Shown here piece after piece: positions 37,000-46,805 of a stretch of 64,000 nucleotides of DNA (positions within the stretch are counted from its first letter, which is position 1; every line of letters begins with the position of its first letter). A program made the translations under genes and the position numbers. The notes below the pieces were generated by a model. The model made no database searches, was not told the origin of the DNA, and saw only the letters and a program-made list of their open reading frames with translations. Source of the DNA: Spirosoma radiotolerans (GTDB taxonomy: Bacteria > Bacteroidota > Bacteroidia > Cytophagales > Spirosomataceae); NCBI RefSeq assembly GCF_000974425.1, contig NZ_CP010429.1, forward strand, positions 3,720,001-3,784,000. The letters are read 5' to 3'.

Positions 37000-38154
37000 A
37001 TGTTATTTCCTAAAAGCCACCTTCCTGTCAACTGGATCGACGGCATGAAGCTGTCGCAACAGCATTTCGTAGAAACCGACCATCACGTTCAGGATTTAGT
37101 ACGTGATTCGGTATCACTGTTTCTGACCAGTTATAATTACGGCCTGTTGCCACCAGTCAAAGGCACGTCGGTGGCCCATGAATTTGATCTGCTCGAAAAA
37201 AACAGTGATCATGTTGAGGTTCGCTTATACCGGTGTAACGCGATTACGCAGGGCGGGTGTCGCATTGCCATCAATCCGGATGTCCTAAAGTTCACCGTAC
37301 TGACAGCTTCGTTTGAAGTTAATCAGAGCCTGGACGACCAGCTCCGACCGGATTATGACATTGTGCTGGTTGTCAATCCATTCAAGAAGGTGCCCGTTGG
37401 AAATCCCGATCCGGAAGAATCACCGTTGCGGCATCCGTATACGGAGTATTCCTACCAGTTGATGGTTGTGTCGTCGGAGCAGATCAATGCCAACGATCTG
37501 GGGCACCATCACCTGGTTATTGGCAAGGCTACGTATCACGAAGGGCATTACATTGTTGATAGTCAATATATTCCACCCTGTGCGTCGGTTGCCAGCCACC
37601 CCCGACTGATTCAATATTACAAGAATTTCGGCTGGGGATTGAATGAGATACAGGTTAGTTCATTCAAAATTATCCGTAAGGTACTCGACCAGTCTCAGCC
37701 GTCGGATCTGGCTCGCCGGGTTCATTCGTTTTGCAACCGAATTCTGGATTATCTGGGCACTGTCTTTTTTGAGTACCGCAACCTAGACCATCAGCATCCG
37801 CCGGTCTTCCTGGTCGGTTATTTTGCCAACCTGACCAGCATCATCTACACGGAATTATACTGCCTGCCAACTCGTCAGAAAGAAGAGTTGCTGCATTATT
37901 TTTACGAATGGACCGATGTAACACCCGGTCAGTTTGAAGAGTTGCTTTTACGGTTGCTCGAACATGATTACAACCACCAGCAAATTGGGAATTCGATGCT
38001 GGCGGTAGAACAGTTTCTGGCGGTTTTTACCCGCCTGTGGAACAAACTTAGTACGCTCGAATATATCGGGCAGCGGAAAGATACGATTCTGGTGCGAGAG
38101 GAAGCTCCCGTTCAGCTCGCGCCCACCCGGCGGGGCTGGAATATTCTGGACTAA
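37000..38154 (+). CDS. tssK: T6SS baseplate protein TssK
   Basis: This 384-residue protein opens NWIDGMKLSQQHFVETDHHVQDL, the region that contacts the other baseplate proteins in the family. It contains the LVVNPFKKVPVGNPDPEESPLRHPYTEYSYQL stretch (around residues 125-156) typical of Bacteroidota TssK. TssK joins the TssEFG baseplate to the membrane complex. It starts six bases after tssN. The last 107 bases overlap, tail to tail, the frame of the rhs gene. Confidence 0.88.
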   Translation: MLFPKSHLPVNWIDGMKLSQQHFVETDHHVQDLVRDSVSLFLTSYNYGLLPPVKGTSVAHEFDLLEKNSDHVEVRLYRCNAITQGGCRIAINPDVLKFTVLTASFEVNQSLDDQLRPDYDIVLVVNPFKKVPVGNPDPEESPLRHPYTEYSYQLMVVSSEQINANDLGHHHLVIGKATYHEGHYIVDSQYIPPCASVASHPRLIQYYKNFGWGLNEIQVSSFKIIRKVLDQSQPSDLARRVHSFCNRILDYLGTVFFEYRNLDHQHPPVFLVGYFANLTSIIYTELYCLPTRQKEELLHYFYEWTDVTPGQFEELLLRLLEHDYNHQQIGNSMLAVEQFLAVFTRLWNKLSTLEYIGQRKDTILVREEAPVQLAPTRRGWNILD

Positions 38155-41044
38155 TGGGCAGGCCGGTTCCGGCATCAAAGTACCTGAAATTGGCATAAAT
38201 CAGACCGGTTTCCTGGTCTTCGAACTGCCCACCGCCCAGGTAGGTATGCCAGTGGGATGGGCCGGTCAGGTTGTGTTTTTTACCAAACAGGCACCAGCGC
38301 CACTCCCAAACTGGTTCACCCTGCAGATTATGAAACGACAGAGGCTGACCAGCGGCCGTACAAACAACACTATACCACTGAGTACCAACCTGAAGCATCG
38401 TTGGCTCATCACCAACCGCCGTATGCCAGGTCAACTGAACGGGCTCGCTCCCCGGCAGATGGTGCCATTCGTGGAGGAGTCGACGGCCGTTCCACGCCCA
38501 GCGTACAGAATGGTCGTCCACCTTTTTCTCTAGGCGTCGACCGAGGGCGTCGTATGTGAACGCGATAACCCGGTTATCGGGTCGGACAACCTGCTGCAAA
38601 ACACCGGACTCATGCCATTGAAACGTCCAGACCTGACCAGATACCCGTTTCTCCCGCAGGTATCCGTCCGCATCGTAATAAAAACGAGCCGTACCAACCG
38701 TCAGCACCTGCCAGCCCAGCTCAGCCGTTTCAGGGGCTGGCTTTAGGAGACGTTGTTGATAATGCGACCGTTCGGCTACCCATCGATCGGTCCAGCCAGC
38801 CGAACAGACTACTTCCGTTGGATCATTAAAGTCATCATAGCGTATGGTAGCCGTTCCATAACGATTGTCTTCTACCCGCACAAGCCGCTGCTGCTCCCAG
38901 CTATAGGTCTGCGAACGGGAAGCCTGCAAACCGCTGCCCCAAAAAAGTTTGTGATTAACCGGCAACGAACCGACATCATACTGCCAGCGGCTCTGCAGGC
39001 CTCCGGGCAACTGGCACTCGACCAGGCGTCCAAGCCGATCATAGGCAAACTGGATTTGCCAGTCTGCATGCTCCTGGTGGCTCAAGTAGCCCCGGTCATC
39101 ATAGGTATTGTGCACGACAGTCTGATTTAATGACTGCCAACTCATTGGCCGACCAGCGTTGTCGAATACTGTTTCCACCCGCACAGGCCCAGCCGTTTCG
39201 GCGACGATCCGGCCCAGAGGGTCGCGCTCAAACTGAATGACCGTGGTTGGTGTGGTGGCCTCCACAAGCCAGCCGTCCGGACGGTAGGTGTAGTGATACC
39301 AACTCCCATCGCTGAAAAGCACCTCCGTCAGCCGTCCGGCGGCATTGTAGTGAAAATGAGTCGACGTACCGTCCGGTCGGGTGTATTCGCGGACACACCC
39401 GGCCGCATCCCGAATAAATTGCCAGTTCAGGCGGTTCGTGCGCCGAAGTCGAATGAGCAGTCCGTCCGCATCGTATGTCAGGTGGTCCTGCGCCATTGTC
39501 AAAGCACCTTTGTTGATGGGTACTATCGAACGTTCGTTCGCTTTTCTGATTACATCCGTTCTGGTTCCGTCTGGCTGGGTCACATGGATTAACTGGCCTA
39601 AAAAGTCGTACTCCCAGGAAGTCTGCCGGCCAATTTGATCCGTGTGCACCGACCGATTTCCATAAGCATCATACGCCCATAGGCTCCGTTGTCCATTTGC
39701 CGTTGTGCTTTCCGTCAACAGACCGTCTTCGGCATAGGTGAAATGGGTCTCGGCGCCAACGGGATTGATACAGGAAAGGAGTCGGCCTGCCTCATCGTAG
39801 GACCATTGCCAGACGCCATCCGCGCGATCGGTCAGGCTTATTAATTGCCCGTTATCGGTATACTGCATTTGCATGGTTCCTCCATCGGGCCAGGCAGCCT
39901 CGGTCATATTTCCCCCCTCGTCATAAGTAAAGAACGAGGTGTTTCCCAGCGCATCCTGCTCGCTGAGCAGTTCCCCATACTCACTAAAAAACCAGACCCG
40001 TTGCCGACCACCCGCGCTGATGACGCGCTGAACGATACCGCCTTCGTGTACGTACTGCCTGACCCCGCCCGCCCCATCGATGACCTGTGTACGCCCTTCA
40101 GCAAACAGGTACCGAAACTGCAGCGAAGGTTGTTCTTTTTCAATCGTCAGTTCGCTGCACAGGTGCTGATTTCCCAGTTTTTCGTAGGAGAAATACACAC
40201 TCTGACGAAAAGAATCCGTCAACCGAATCAGTCGATGCTGACGATAATGATACTGGGCCGTCGGCTGGCCCCCGCCCATTACGTCTTTCAGATCGTGAAG
40301 CTCATCATACTGGTAATCTACCAGCGTTAACCGCTTTTGAGGTTGGTTGGGCTGGACAATCTCCAGCCGGCTAATGTGCTGCTGGGCATTCGTCACGACA
40401 TTAACAACGCGCTGAAAATCATCCGTTATCCGCCGAAGTTGGCCCGTGTTGGTATAACTGAATCGAAGTTGATAATCGGTACCGACGGTTCCGACCGACG
40501 CTAACCGACAAAGGCTACCGCCCGGATTCAGAGCAAAACGATACAGCAGACCGTCCGTTCCCTGTAGCTGGTACCCATATTGATCACGATTGAGCCGCAG
40601 TTTTTCGGATCGGTTCAGAAAGGTTTCGCCCTCTGCCAGAGCCGGAAATTGGACGCCCCGGTTGTCGGGCAGGCGGATAATTACCTCACGACTGGGTCGG
40701 TCTTCCAGCAACACAAAGTCATACGAATGACGCCAGCCATTCCCTACCGATCCGGCCATTACCTGATTGGAACGCCAGAAACGAGCCCACCGAAACGGTA
40801 CCACACCCGGAATTTCGACGTCAACCTGTTCAACCAGGACTTCGCCGGATGCGACATCCACAAATCGTCCGGCCAGCGTCCGTTGCGCGGTTGGCAGCGC
40901 CTGGCAATCTTCTGGCCGAAGCGACAGCCGTTGTCTGCTTTCGTCCAGTTGCCCATTGCTTTCCTCGTCCCGGATTAAGCTGTGAACAATAGCCGGGTAA
41001 AGCAATCGACGTAATCCTGACCGAAATAAAGGTGATTCTGGCAT
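38048..41044 (-). CDS. Rhs-core protein, no toxin tip
   Basis: This 998-residue protein is made of many YD/Rhs repeats (e.g. YQYDELHDLKDVMGGG, WSYDEAGRLLSCINPVGAET, YDYDGLL-like runs), which fold as a hollow beta-cocoon around a toxin. The chain reaches the usual core-end motif at ANFRYFDAGTGLPISPEYSSP (around residues 950-970) and then ends after about 30 more residues. A polymorphic-toxin tip of 80-200 residues normally follows this motif. Most of those last codons are antisense to the end of tssK. It probably forms an operon (157-base gap) with the upstream TPR and vgrG genes. Confidence 0.87.
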   Translation of the reverse strand: MPESPLFRSGLRRLLYPAIVHSLIRDEESNGQLDESRQRLSLRPEDCQALPTAQRTLAGRFVDVASGEVLVEQVDVEIPGVVPFRWARFWRSNQVMAGSVGNGWRHSYDFVLLEDRPSREVIIRLPDNRGVQFPALAEGETFLNRSEKLRLNRDQYGYQLQGTDGLLYRFALNPGGSLCRLASVGTVGTDYQLRFSYTNTGQLRRITDDFQRVVNVVTNAQQHISRLEIVQPNQPQKRLTLVDYQYDELHDLKDVMGGGQPTAQYHYRQHRLIRLTDSFRQSVYFSYEKLGNQHLCSELTIEKEQPSLQFRYLFAEGRTQVIDGAGGVRQYVHEGGIVQRVISAGGRQRVWFFSEYGELLSEQDALGNTSFFTYDEGGNMTEAAWPDGGTMQMQYTDNGQLISLTDRADGVWQWSYDEAGRLLSCINPVGAETHFTYAEDGLLTESTTANGQRSLWAYDAYGNRSVHTDQIGRQTSWEYDFLGQLIHVTQPDGTRTDVIRKANERSIVPINKGALTMAQDHLTYDADGLLIRLRRTNRLNWQFIRDAAGCVREYTRPDGTSTHFHYNAAGRLTEVLFSDGSWYHYTYRPDGWLVEATTPTTVIQFERDPLGRIVAETAGPVRVETVFDNAGRPMSWQSLNQTVVHNTYDDRGYLSHQEHADWQIQFAYDRLGRLVECQLPGGLQSRWQYDVGSLPVNHKLFWGSGLQASRSQTYSWEQQRLVRVEDNRYGTATIRYDDFNDPTEVVCSAGWTDRWVAERSHYQQRLLKPAPETAELGWQVLTVGTARFYYDADGYLREKRVSGQVWTFQWHESGVLQQVVRPDNRVIAFTYDALGRRLEKKVDDHSVRWAWNGRRLLHEWHHLPGSEPVQLTWHTAVGDEPTMLQVGTQWYSVVCTAAGQPLSFHNLQGEPVWEWRWCLFGKKHNLTGPSHWHTYLGGGQFEDQETGLIYANFRYFDAGTGLPISPEYSSPAGWARAERELPLAPESYLSAARYIRAY

Positions 41045-41090
41045 TTTGACTGGTCTGCAGTAGTGTCGCCGTGATGTCGGTTACTTACAA

Positions 41091-41167
41091 CTGACATGTA
41101 ATGTTTCTCAAAACCTCTTGTCAATAGGTTTTAAGAAACCTTACGTGTCAGATTTAAGAATCTGACA
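41091..41167 (-). promoter_or_regulatory. Competing hairpins upstream of rhs
   Basis: Stem A pairs 41091-41116 with 41126-41151 (26 bases, three mismatches, nine-base loop). Stem B pairs 41146-41154 with 41159-41167 (perfect, four-base loop). The two share 41146-41151, so both cannot form fully at once. The sequence tgtcag/ctgaca occurs three times. It lies in the 157-base gap between the TPR stop and the rhs start; in the minus-strand transcript stem B comes first. An attenuator-like switch or an IS-like remnant are both possible. Confidence 0.6.
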
Positions 41168-41201
41168 TCACAACAACTGGTGTATAATTTATAAGAACGC
41201 A

Positions 41202-42479
41202 TCAACTTTTCCGCCATCCGGGGCCCAGAAGCTGGGTTAGTAATTCCATTACGTTCTGTCTTTTTTCGGGTGTCTGTTGCTGCTGCCAATAAATCTGACC
41301 AATATCAGATAGGCGAGCGAGTTGATGCTGTTCCGGAGGGAGGTGTTCAGCCAGTGCAAATACCTGACGATAGTGCGTTTCGGACAATCGCATCCGGCTT
41401 TCCTGCGCCTGGACTAGCCCCAATCGGCGATGACTTTCGATAGCCAGCAGCCATTCCTTCAGTGTTTCGGCGCGCTCACTGGCCAAATTATAGGAGTCTA
41501 TGGCGCGCTGACGCTGGCGTAATTCCTCATACACACGACCCGCCCCCAGCCAGGCCATGATGCTCATTCGACCGGCCGCTTCGTCGCCCTGACTAAATAA
41601 AGCTTCCATCTGGTCGATCACCCGGCTGTATCGGGCCAGGGCTTCTTCGTACCGGCGATGCGTGACATAGGCATGCGCCACCGACAAATGGACACTTCCC
41701 TCCAGACTAGGCCACTGTTCCTGCTGGCAAATCAGCAGGCAGTTGTTGGCAAAGTACTCCACGTCCCGAAGGTTCCGCTGGGTCATCGCGTTGGACAACT
41801 CCGCATGCCACTGCCGGAACTTCACATCGGGGGCCGTTGGTGATCCTAGGGACGCCACCTGCCGGGTCACTTTCTGAAGCTGAAGGTCAATGGTGTGCGA
41901 ATAAACCGCCGGCCCAAACCGGCCCGGTAAGGTTGCCAGTTGCTCCTCGCCAATGGTGTCGGCTACGACAATGCGAATATCGGGAGATAATTTGCCCAGC
42001 AGCAACGCCGTCAGCACCTGATCCAGCACCGCCGGGCTCGCTGTTGACTGCGGCAGTATGCACAACACCAACGCGCCATCGGTATGCGCCCCTAGCCCTT
42101 TCACAAACCGGTTCAAGTAGTCCACAAAACGAATCAGGAAATCCGCTTCGTTTTTTTTCGGCTCAGCCGTCCAGACAATCGCCAGATTCCGTTCCGAAAG
42201 AATAGCGGTGTCGTGGTCGATCAGGCTGGATAGTTCGTCCAATGCGTGGTCAAAATACGTCTGCCAGTGCTGAACCGGCGTTCGAAGGGTTATGAATATA
42301 TCGTTGGAAATGGCATCGGGTCCAGCCTGCTCCTGCAGGAAAACATCCAGAAACCAGCCTTCCCCCGGTGCAAACAGCCACCGGCATAAACGAGCATTGG
42401 GCAGCCGCCGGAATTCCAGCCAGAGTCGTTCCAGAACAGCCAGCCGCTGGCTCAGCGGATTTGTGGCAACAAAGGGCAT
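41202..42479 (-). CDS. TPR protein between vgrG and rhs, possible effector adaptor
   Basis: This 425-residue soluble protein has an N-terminal region of mixed alpha/beta character (GALVLCILPQSTASP, IRIVVADTIGEE at around residues 140-180). About residues 230-420 follow as TPR-like helical pairs (AHAYVTHRRYEEALARYSRVIDQM, LGAGRVYEELRQRQRAIDSYN). No signal peptide is present. It lies 17 bases after vgrG and upstream of rhs on the same strand. Genes in this position in T6SSs often encode loading chaperones or adaptors, so that role is inferred. Confidence 0.75.
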   Translation of the reverse strand: MPFVATNPLSQRLAVLERLWLEFRRLPNARLCRWLFAPGEGWFLDVFLQEQAGPDAISNDIFITLRTPVQHWQTYFDHALDELSSLIDHDTAILSERNLAIVWTAEPKKNEADFLIRFVDYLNRFVKGLGAHTDGALVLCILPQSTASPAVLDQVLTALLLGKLSPDIRIVVADTIGEEQLATLPGRFGPAVYSHTIDLQLQKVTRQVASLGSPTAPDVKFRQWHAELSNAMTQRNLRDVEYFANNCLLICQQEQWPSLEGSVHLSVAHAYVTHRRYEEALARYSRVIDQMEALFSQGDEAAGRMSIMAWLGAGRVYEELRQRQRAIDSYNLASERAETLKEWLLAIESHRRLGLVQAQESRMRLSETHYRQVFALAEHLPPEQHQLARLSDIGQIYWQQQQTPEKRQNVMELLTQLLGPGWRKS

Positions 42480-42496
42480 AGATTATCCGGATCGCA

Positions 42497-44227
42497 TTAA
42501 TTGATCATGACCATTGAACCCTTCACGGTGGTCATGCCAGAGCTTTTGACATTCATCGTACCGGTGCCTTCGATATCGGTCATGCTGCCTTTCACGGCCA
42601 TCTGCGCCGTCGCTTCGATCTTTACCTGCGCTCCTTTTATATTCACGGCCTGCTTGCCTTCTATCGTCACCGTGGTACCCGACAGGACAATTTCCGGCGC
42701 TTCAACGGTAACTTTGGCCGTAGCCTTTATCAAAATATCTTTAGACGACTGCACCGTAATGGTGCCGTTACCGCTCGGCACGGTGATCTTGACGAAGTTT
42801 TTGTCATCGACCTGCACGTGAATCTCCTTCACCGACGGTTTTTCGATAAACGTCAGCGTGCTGCCGCTGCCCACGCTGATGTGTTTTTCCTCTTCGGGCT
42901 TGCTGGTGTCGATGCCGCTGTTCTTCCCGTGCGGCATGGCCCCAATCACAAAGGGACGCTCCGGGTCATTGTACTCGAACCCAACCATCACCTGATCGCC
43001 CACGGTGGGCACGAACTGGAAGCCACGCGTTTTTTTATTGTCGGCGTGAAGCCCAAAGTGTGGCAGGGTCATTCGGATAAACGGGGTTGTATCGGGCGCT
43101 GTCATCCACAGCATTCTTACCTTAACCCGGCCCATGCCTTTCGGATCTTTATTGTCGGTGACTTCACCAATCTGCGTCTGGGCCATGGGGCGAACCAGTT
43201 TACGCACGGGCATAGCCACCACCGTGGCCGGAATAGCCCGGAACCGATTATGATACTGCCCAACGCCATCCACATAATGCACAATATCAGTGACGAGATA
43301 GGGAGCGGATTGGCCACCTCTGCCCGATGGGGCATCTTTTACAATAATTTTACAGCCCGGATACAACCCAGGCACACTTGCCTGCCCTTCCATGTACTTC
43401 TCTTCGGCAGCCAGGGCTGCCTTGCGATTGTCGCGATAGGGCGTCATATCAGCGGTAGCCTGAGCCGGGTGCGGGTTGATCACCCCGTTGTTCTCGGGTT
43501 TACCGTAGGGAGCCAGGTCCTTTCCGGTTTCGGTTTCCAGCCGTCGGTCCTCTTCCGGTAAATAATCGTACTGTTTGAAATAGGTCGGAGCGGCCCGTAC
43601 GCCCGTACGGAATTGGATCAGATTGGCGCCAAACGTCAGGGTCAATGCCGACGGCGTGCCAGGGCTGGTCGTAAACTTTAGCTTTGCTCCGTCGTAATAA
43701 AACCAGGCCCCAAAGTCGTAGGCCAGTCGTTTCAGAAAGTCCCAGCTCGACTCCTGGTAACGAACACAGAACGGCAGTCTGGCGGGTCCCAGCGGAGCCG
43801 TTACCTGTTTGGGCTGTGTATACGAACTCAGAGAGGCCGATACAACATCCTGAATCGACTTATCGATAAATGTCTGGGTGCCGGGCACGGTCCGCAGGGC
43901 TTCACAATGGCCATGGCCAATCAGCGTCATGAGGCCCCAGTACCCATCGTCCTGTTGCCGCAATTCGGTTTGGGTAATGACTCCCTTAAACTCCAGCGGA
44001 CTGGTGGATGGGTCACCCTTAATAGTGATATCGATCGACTTCCGTTGTAGCTGATCAAACTGATCTGAAAACAACGTCACTAATTCTTCAATAGCGTCGT
44101 GTTCAAAAAACACCCGAAATTCATGCGTGGAATGAATGGACTGCTGTAGGGTTAGCGAACGAAAAGACGAGATCCGTTTTCCTTCAATGAGCAATGTAGT
44201 TTCGGCAATAATAGAATATACTGACAT
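42497..44227 (-). CDS. vgrG: VgrG (TssI) spike protein
   Basis: ATG 44227 is chosen, because the MSVYSII opening matches the family and the longer frame from 44284 adds unrelated residues. The 576-residue chain has a gp27-like N-terminal region (DYLPEEDRRLETET), an OB-fold region with GDQVMVGFEYNDPERPFVIGAM (around residues 410-432), and a beta-helical tail of repeats such as ILIKATAKVTVEAPEIV and GAQVKIEATAQMAVKGS. No extra effector domain is attached. It forms the trimeric spike that the PAAR protein caps. Confidence 0.93.
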   Translation of the reverse strand: MSVYSIIAETTLLIEGKRISSFRSLTLQQSIHSTHEFRVFFEHDAIEELVTLFSDQFDQLQRKSIDITIKGDPSTSPLEFKGVITQTELRQQDDGYWGLMTLIGHGHCEALRTVPGTQTFIDKSIQDVVSASLSSYTQPKQVTAPLGPARLPFCVRYQESSWDFLKRLAYDFGAWFYYDGAKLKFTTSPGTPSALTLTFGANLIQFRTGVRAAPTYFKQYDYLPEEDRRLETETGKDLAPYGKPENNGVINPHPAQATADMTPYRDNRKAALAAEEKYMEGQASVPGLYPGCKIIVKDAPSGRGGQSAPYLVTDIVHYVDGVGQYHNRFRAIPATVVAMPVRKLVRPMAQTQIGEVTDNKDPKGMGRVKVRMLWMTAPDTTPFIRMTLPHFGLHADNKKTRGFQFVPTVGDQVMVGFEYNDPERPFVIGAMPHGKNSGIDTSKPEEEKHISVGSGSTLTFIEKPSVKEIHVQVDDKNFVKITVPSGNGTITVQSSKDILIKATAKVTVEAPEIVLSGTTVTIEGKQAVNIKGAQVKIEATAQMAVKGSMTDIEGTGTMNVKSSGMTTVKGSMVMIN

Positions 44228-44405
44228 GGTAAGGGGAAGCGAGAGAGTACGAGAGCCTGGCGAGGTTTCCAGGTGAGCAGGCAAACAGGGTTAAATTTAG
44301 GTCCCGGAATTAACCACGCCGAATGTAAGAAAATGCTTGTCGATTACCAACCAATTTTGTTTATTGGTTAGGATTTGTTAGAGCCCCCTGTCGTACGCCC
44401 CATAA

Positions 44406-44843
44406 ATGATTATGAATCAGCCCTTTTACCGTCTACCAATTCGATTTGGACCTTTGATGGCCGGCAAAGAACTACCCACCTGTGGGGTAGGCGTTTCGAT
44501 TGCTCAGGTGCTGTATTTATTGCTTCATACCAAGTATGGAGAGCTCCGAAGTGACCGCTCGTTCGGCTGCAAAATATGGGATATTGAGTTCGATCATACC
44601 ATTCGAAACAGCCGCTGGATTGACTATCTGTGCGACTCCCTCGAGGCTGCGATCCGGCAACATGAACGCCGATTGAAAAACCCGAACGTAACGGTCCAAT
44701 TCCAGCCCGTTGAGCACCGGCTTGATGCTACTCCGGAAGAATATAAACGGTTGGCAACCGTGACGGTCAATGCAACGCTGTGCGAAACCGAGGAACCCTT
44801 CCGGTTTGCCACCCAACTGCATATCGGACAGATGTCAACCTAA
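44406..44843 (+). CDS. tssE: T6SS baseplate protein TssE (gp25-like)
   Basis: This 145-residue protein carries the gp25 fold landmarks YGELRSDRSFGCKIWDIEFDH (residues about 39-59). A second part has NVTVQFQPV and the strand-rich end. TssE is the baseplate hub protein linking spike and sheath. A second ATG lies six bases in. It is divergent from vgrG, and tssF starts 44 bases downstream. Confidence 0.88.
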   Translation: MIMNQPFYRLPIRFGPLMAGKELPTCGVGVSIAQVLYLLLHTKYGELRSDRSFGCKIWDIEFDHTIRNSRWIDYLCDSLEAAIRQHERRLKNPNVTVQFQPVEHRLDATPEEYKRLATVTVNATLCETEEPFRFATQLHIGQMST

Positions 44844-44887
44844 CGAGCCTTATCTTCTGGCCATTTCACTTTATTACCTGACCACCC

Positions 44888-46783
44888 ATGCCGCTGAGTG
44901 ACCAACGATCTCATTTTTCCAAAGAAGCTATTCGGCAACGTTTGCTGCTGCACATAATGCAGATGTGGGGCGTTCGGGACCTGAACAACCTCGACTCGTT
45001 TGTCAGAATGCTGATTGATACGCTGGCCAATGAGGTGCATAAAATCAGTCATGAGTTTATGGAATCGGAGGGGCGTGTTCTGGAGCACCTGGCCGACCTG
45101 CTCACACCCGATTTACTGACCATTCCCCAGCCGGCCCACGCCATCATGCAGGCGTATCCAGCCGAGCCAGTGGTTGAATTAGGGCCGAACCAAAGTTTTC
45201 TTTTTCAGCAGAAATATGCGTCGCAGCTAATGGGCGAGCTGGATAGCCTGCAGGATCTGTTCTTCTCGGCCGTCGATTCGCTTAGGCTTGTCGACGGGCG
45301 GGTGGCTTACCTGGCGGCTGGTTCTCAACTCCACGCAATTCATCCACAATTGGGCAAGCGGCTGGTGGTGCAATCCATGCCGCACCGAAAACTGGCGCCG
45401 AAAACGCTGTGGATCGGTTTGGCACTCAACCCCGCCATCGACTCCCTTGATCGGGTCAATTTCTTTTTCAACTGGCCTAGCGACGTAGACGCACAACCGT
45501 TACTTCCGCTGCTTGCCTTAAGTAGCTGGTATATAAATGGCTCCCCCCTACAGACGGCTACCGGCCCGGCCTATGCTGAGGCTAGTGAGCGCAGCAGCGA
45601 TGGACCGGCTAAACTACTGTCCGAATATGAAATCAGTTATCAACTCGAGAACGACATTCGGCAAACCTACCAGACTCGCTTTGTTCATATAAAGCAGTCT
45701 GCCAGCGGGGAGCTGGAGAAACTAAAGGTGCCTTACCCGGCTGCCTTTGGTGAGGTTTTCAGCGCGCAGGGGCTGCAATCGGTAGGGAGTGAACCGTTGC
45801 TTTGGTTGGAGGTTACTTTTCCGGCCCGCTTCGATGAGACCATACTGGAAAAAATAGCCGTTGAACTAAATGCCTTCCCGGCCCTGAACCGGAAAGCCAA
45901 CCGAAATCTATATCGGACCAACGCCAATTATAACCTCCTTCCCCTGCAAACAGCGCCTTTCGAAACCCTGCTGCTGGTTAGAATGGTGGTGGACAGTAAG
46001 GAGCGGGTATTTACGCCGTTTCCTTTTCATAAAGCCGATCACATCGACGAGGGTGGGTATGCCGTTCGCCGGGGCGGGGTTGAGCGGTTCGACGTTCGCA
46101 ATGCCCGTGAACAATTGACTTTCCTGCTCGAACTGCTTCGGGATGAGTCGGTTGCGTTTGCCGTATATGGTCAGGATACGGTGCGCCTGCTGCTGACCCA
46201 GCTTCAGGAAAAAATCGAACAACTTGAGCGCAAAGTTCATACCACCATGACCTCATCGACAGCCCTTAATCAATATGTCTTGTTCAAGCCGTTTGAGGAA
46301 GGGGATACCATGCAGGTCGATTTCTGGACAACCAATTGCGAACTGGCCAACCACATCCCCGCCGGCACCAGCTTGCAGGCCTACAGTTCGAGTAGTCTTC
46401 AGGGCGAAAGCATCAAGTTATTGACGACTACCCTTGGCGGCCGCAGCCGGCCGTCAGCGCTTCACCGGGTGCAGACGTACCGATACGCCCTGATGACCCA
46501 TCAGCGCATCGTTACCCTGGAGGACATCAGGGCCTTTTTTCACCATGAACTAGGGCCTTTGCTGGAATCCGTAACGATTCGGAAAGGCGTTGCGACGGGT
46601 AATACCCAAAAAGAAGGCCTGATCCGCACCGTCGATATTAGCCTGCATCCAGCGGAGGATTGTACCCTCACCCAGGATGAGTGGCGAGTGATGATGGAGG
46701 GGCTTCTTCAGAAGCTGATTCATCGCTCGGGTCAGGTTACCTCATACCGGCTGTTCCTGGCGCAGGAAACGCCACAAGTTTAG
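44888..46783 (+). CDS. tssF: T6SS baseplate protein TssF
   Basis: This 631-residue protein begins FSKEAIRQRLLLHIMQMWGVRDLNNLD with a helical N-terminus, has EFMESEGRVLEHLADLLTPDLLTIPQPAHAIM around residues 57-88 (TssF family) and a C-terminal region with HRVQTYRYALMTHQRIVTLEDI (around residues 526-547). TssF forms baseplate wedges with TssG and TssK. It is the longest baseplate protein here. It is followed after 22 bases by the barrel-like protein. Confidence 0.9.
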   Translation: MPLSDQRSHFSKEAIRQRLLLHIMQMWGVRDLNNLDSFVRMLIDTLANEVHKISHEFMESEGRVLEHLADLLTPDLLTIPQPAHAIMQAYPAEPVVELGPNQSFLFQQKYASQLMGELDSLQDLFFSAVDSLRLVDGRVAYLAAGSQLHAIHPQLGKRLVVQSMPHRKLAPKTLWIGLALNPAIDSLDRVNFFFNWPSDVDAQPLLPLLALSSWYINGSPLQTATGPAYAEASERSSDGPAKLLSEYEISYQLENDIRQTYQTRFVHIKQSASGELEKLKVPYPAAFGEVFSAQGLQSVGSEPLLWLEVTFPARFDETILEKIAVELNAFPALNRKANRNLYRTNANYNLLPLQTAPFETLLLVRMVVDSKERVFTPFPFHKADHIDEGGYAVRRGGVERFDVRNAREQLTFLLELLRDESVAFAVYGQDTVRLLLTQLQEKIEQLERKVHTTMTSSTALNQYVLFKPFEEGDTMQVDFWTTNCELANHIPAGTSLQAYSSSSLQGESIKLLTTTLGGRSRPSALHRVQTYRYALMTHQRIVTLEDIRAFFHHELGPLLESVTIRKGVATGNTQKEGLIRTVDISLHPAEDCTLTQDEWRVMMEGLLQKLIHRSGQVTSYRLFLAQETPQV

Positions 46784-46805
46784 CTTTTAGCCATGTATTT
46801 CGCAT

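Noticed and set aside
42818-43561. Plus-strand frame of 247 codons
   Set aside because: Antisense to vgrG, rich in His and without family features.
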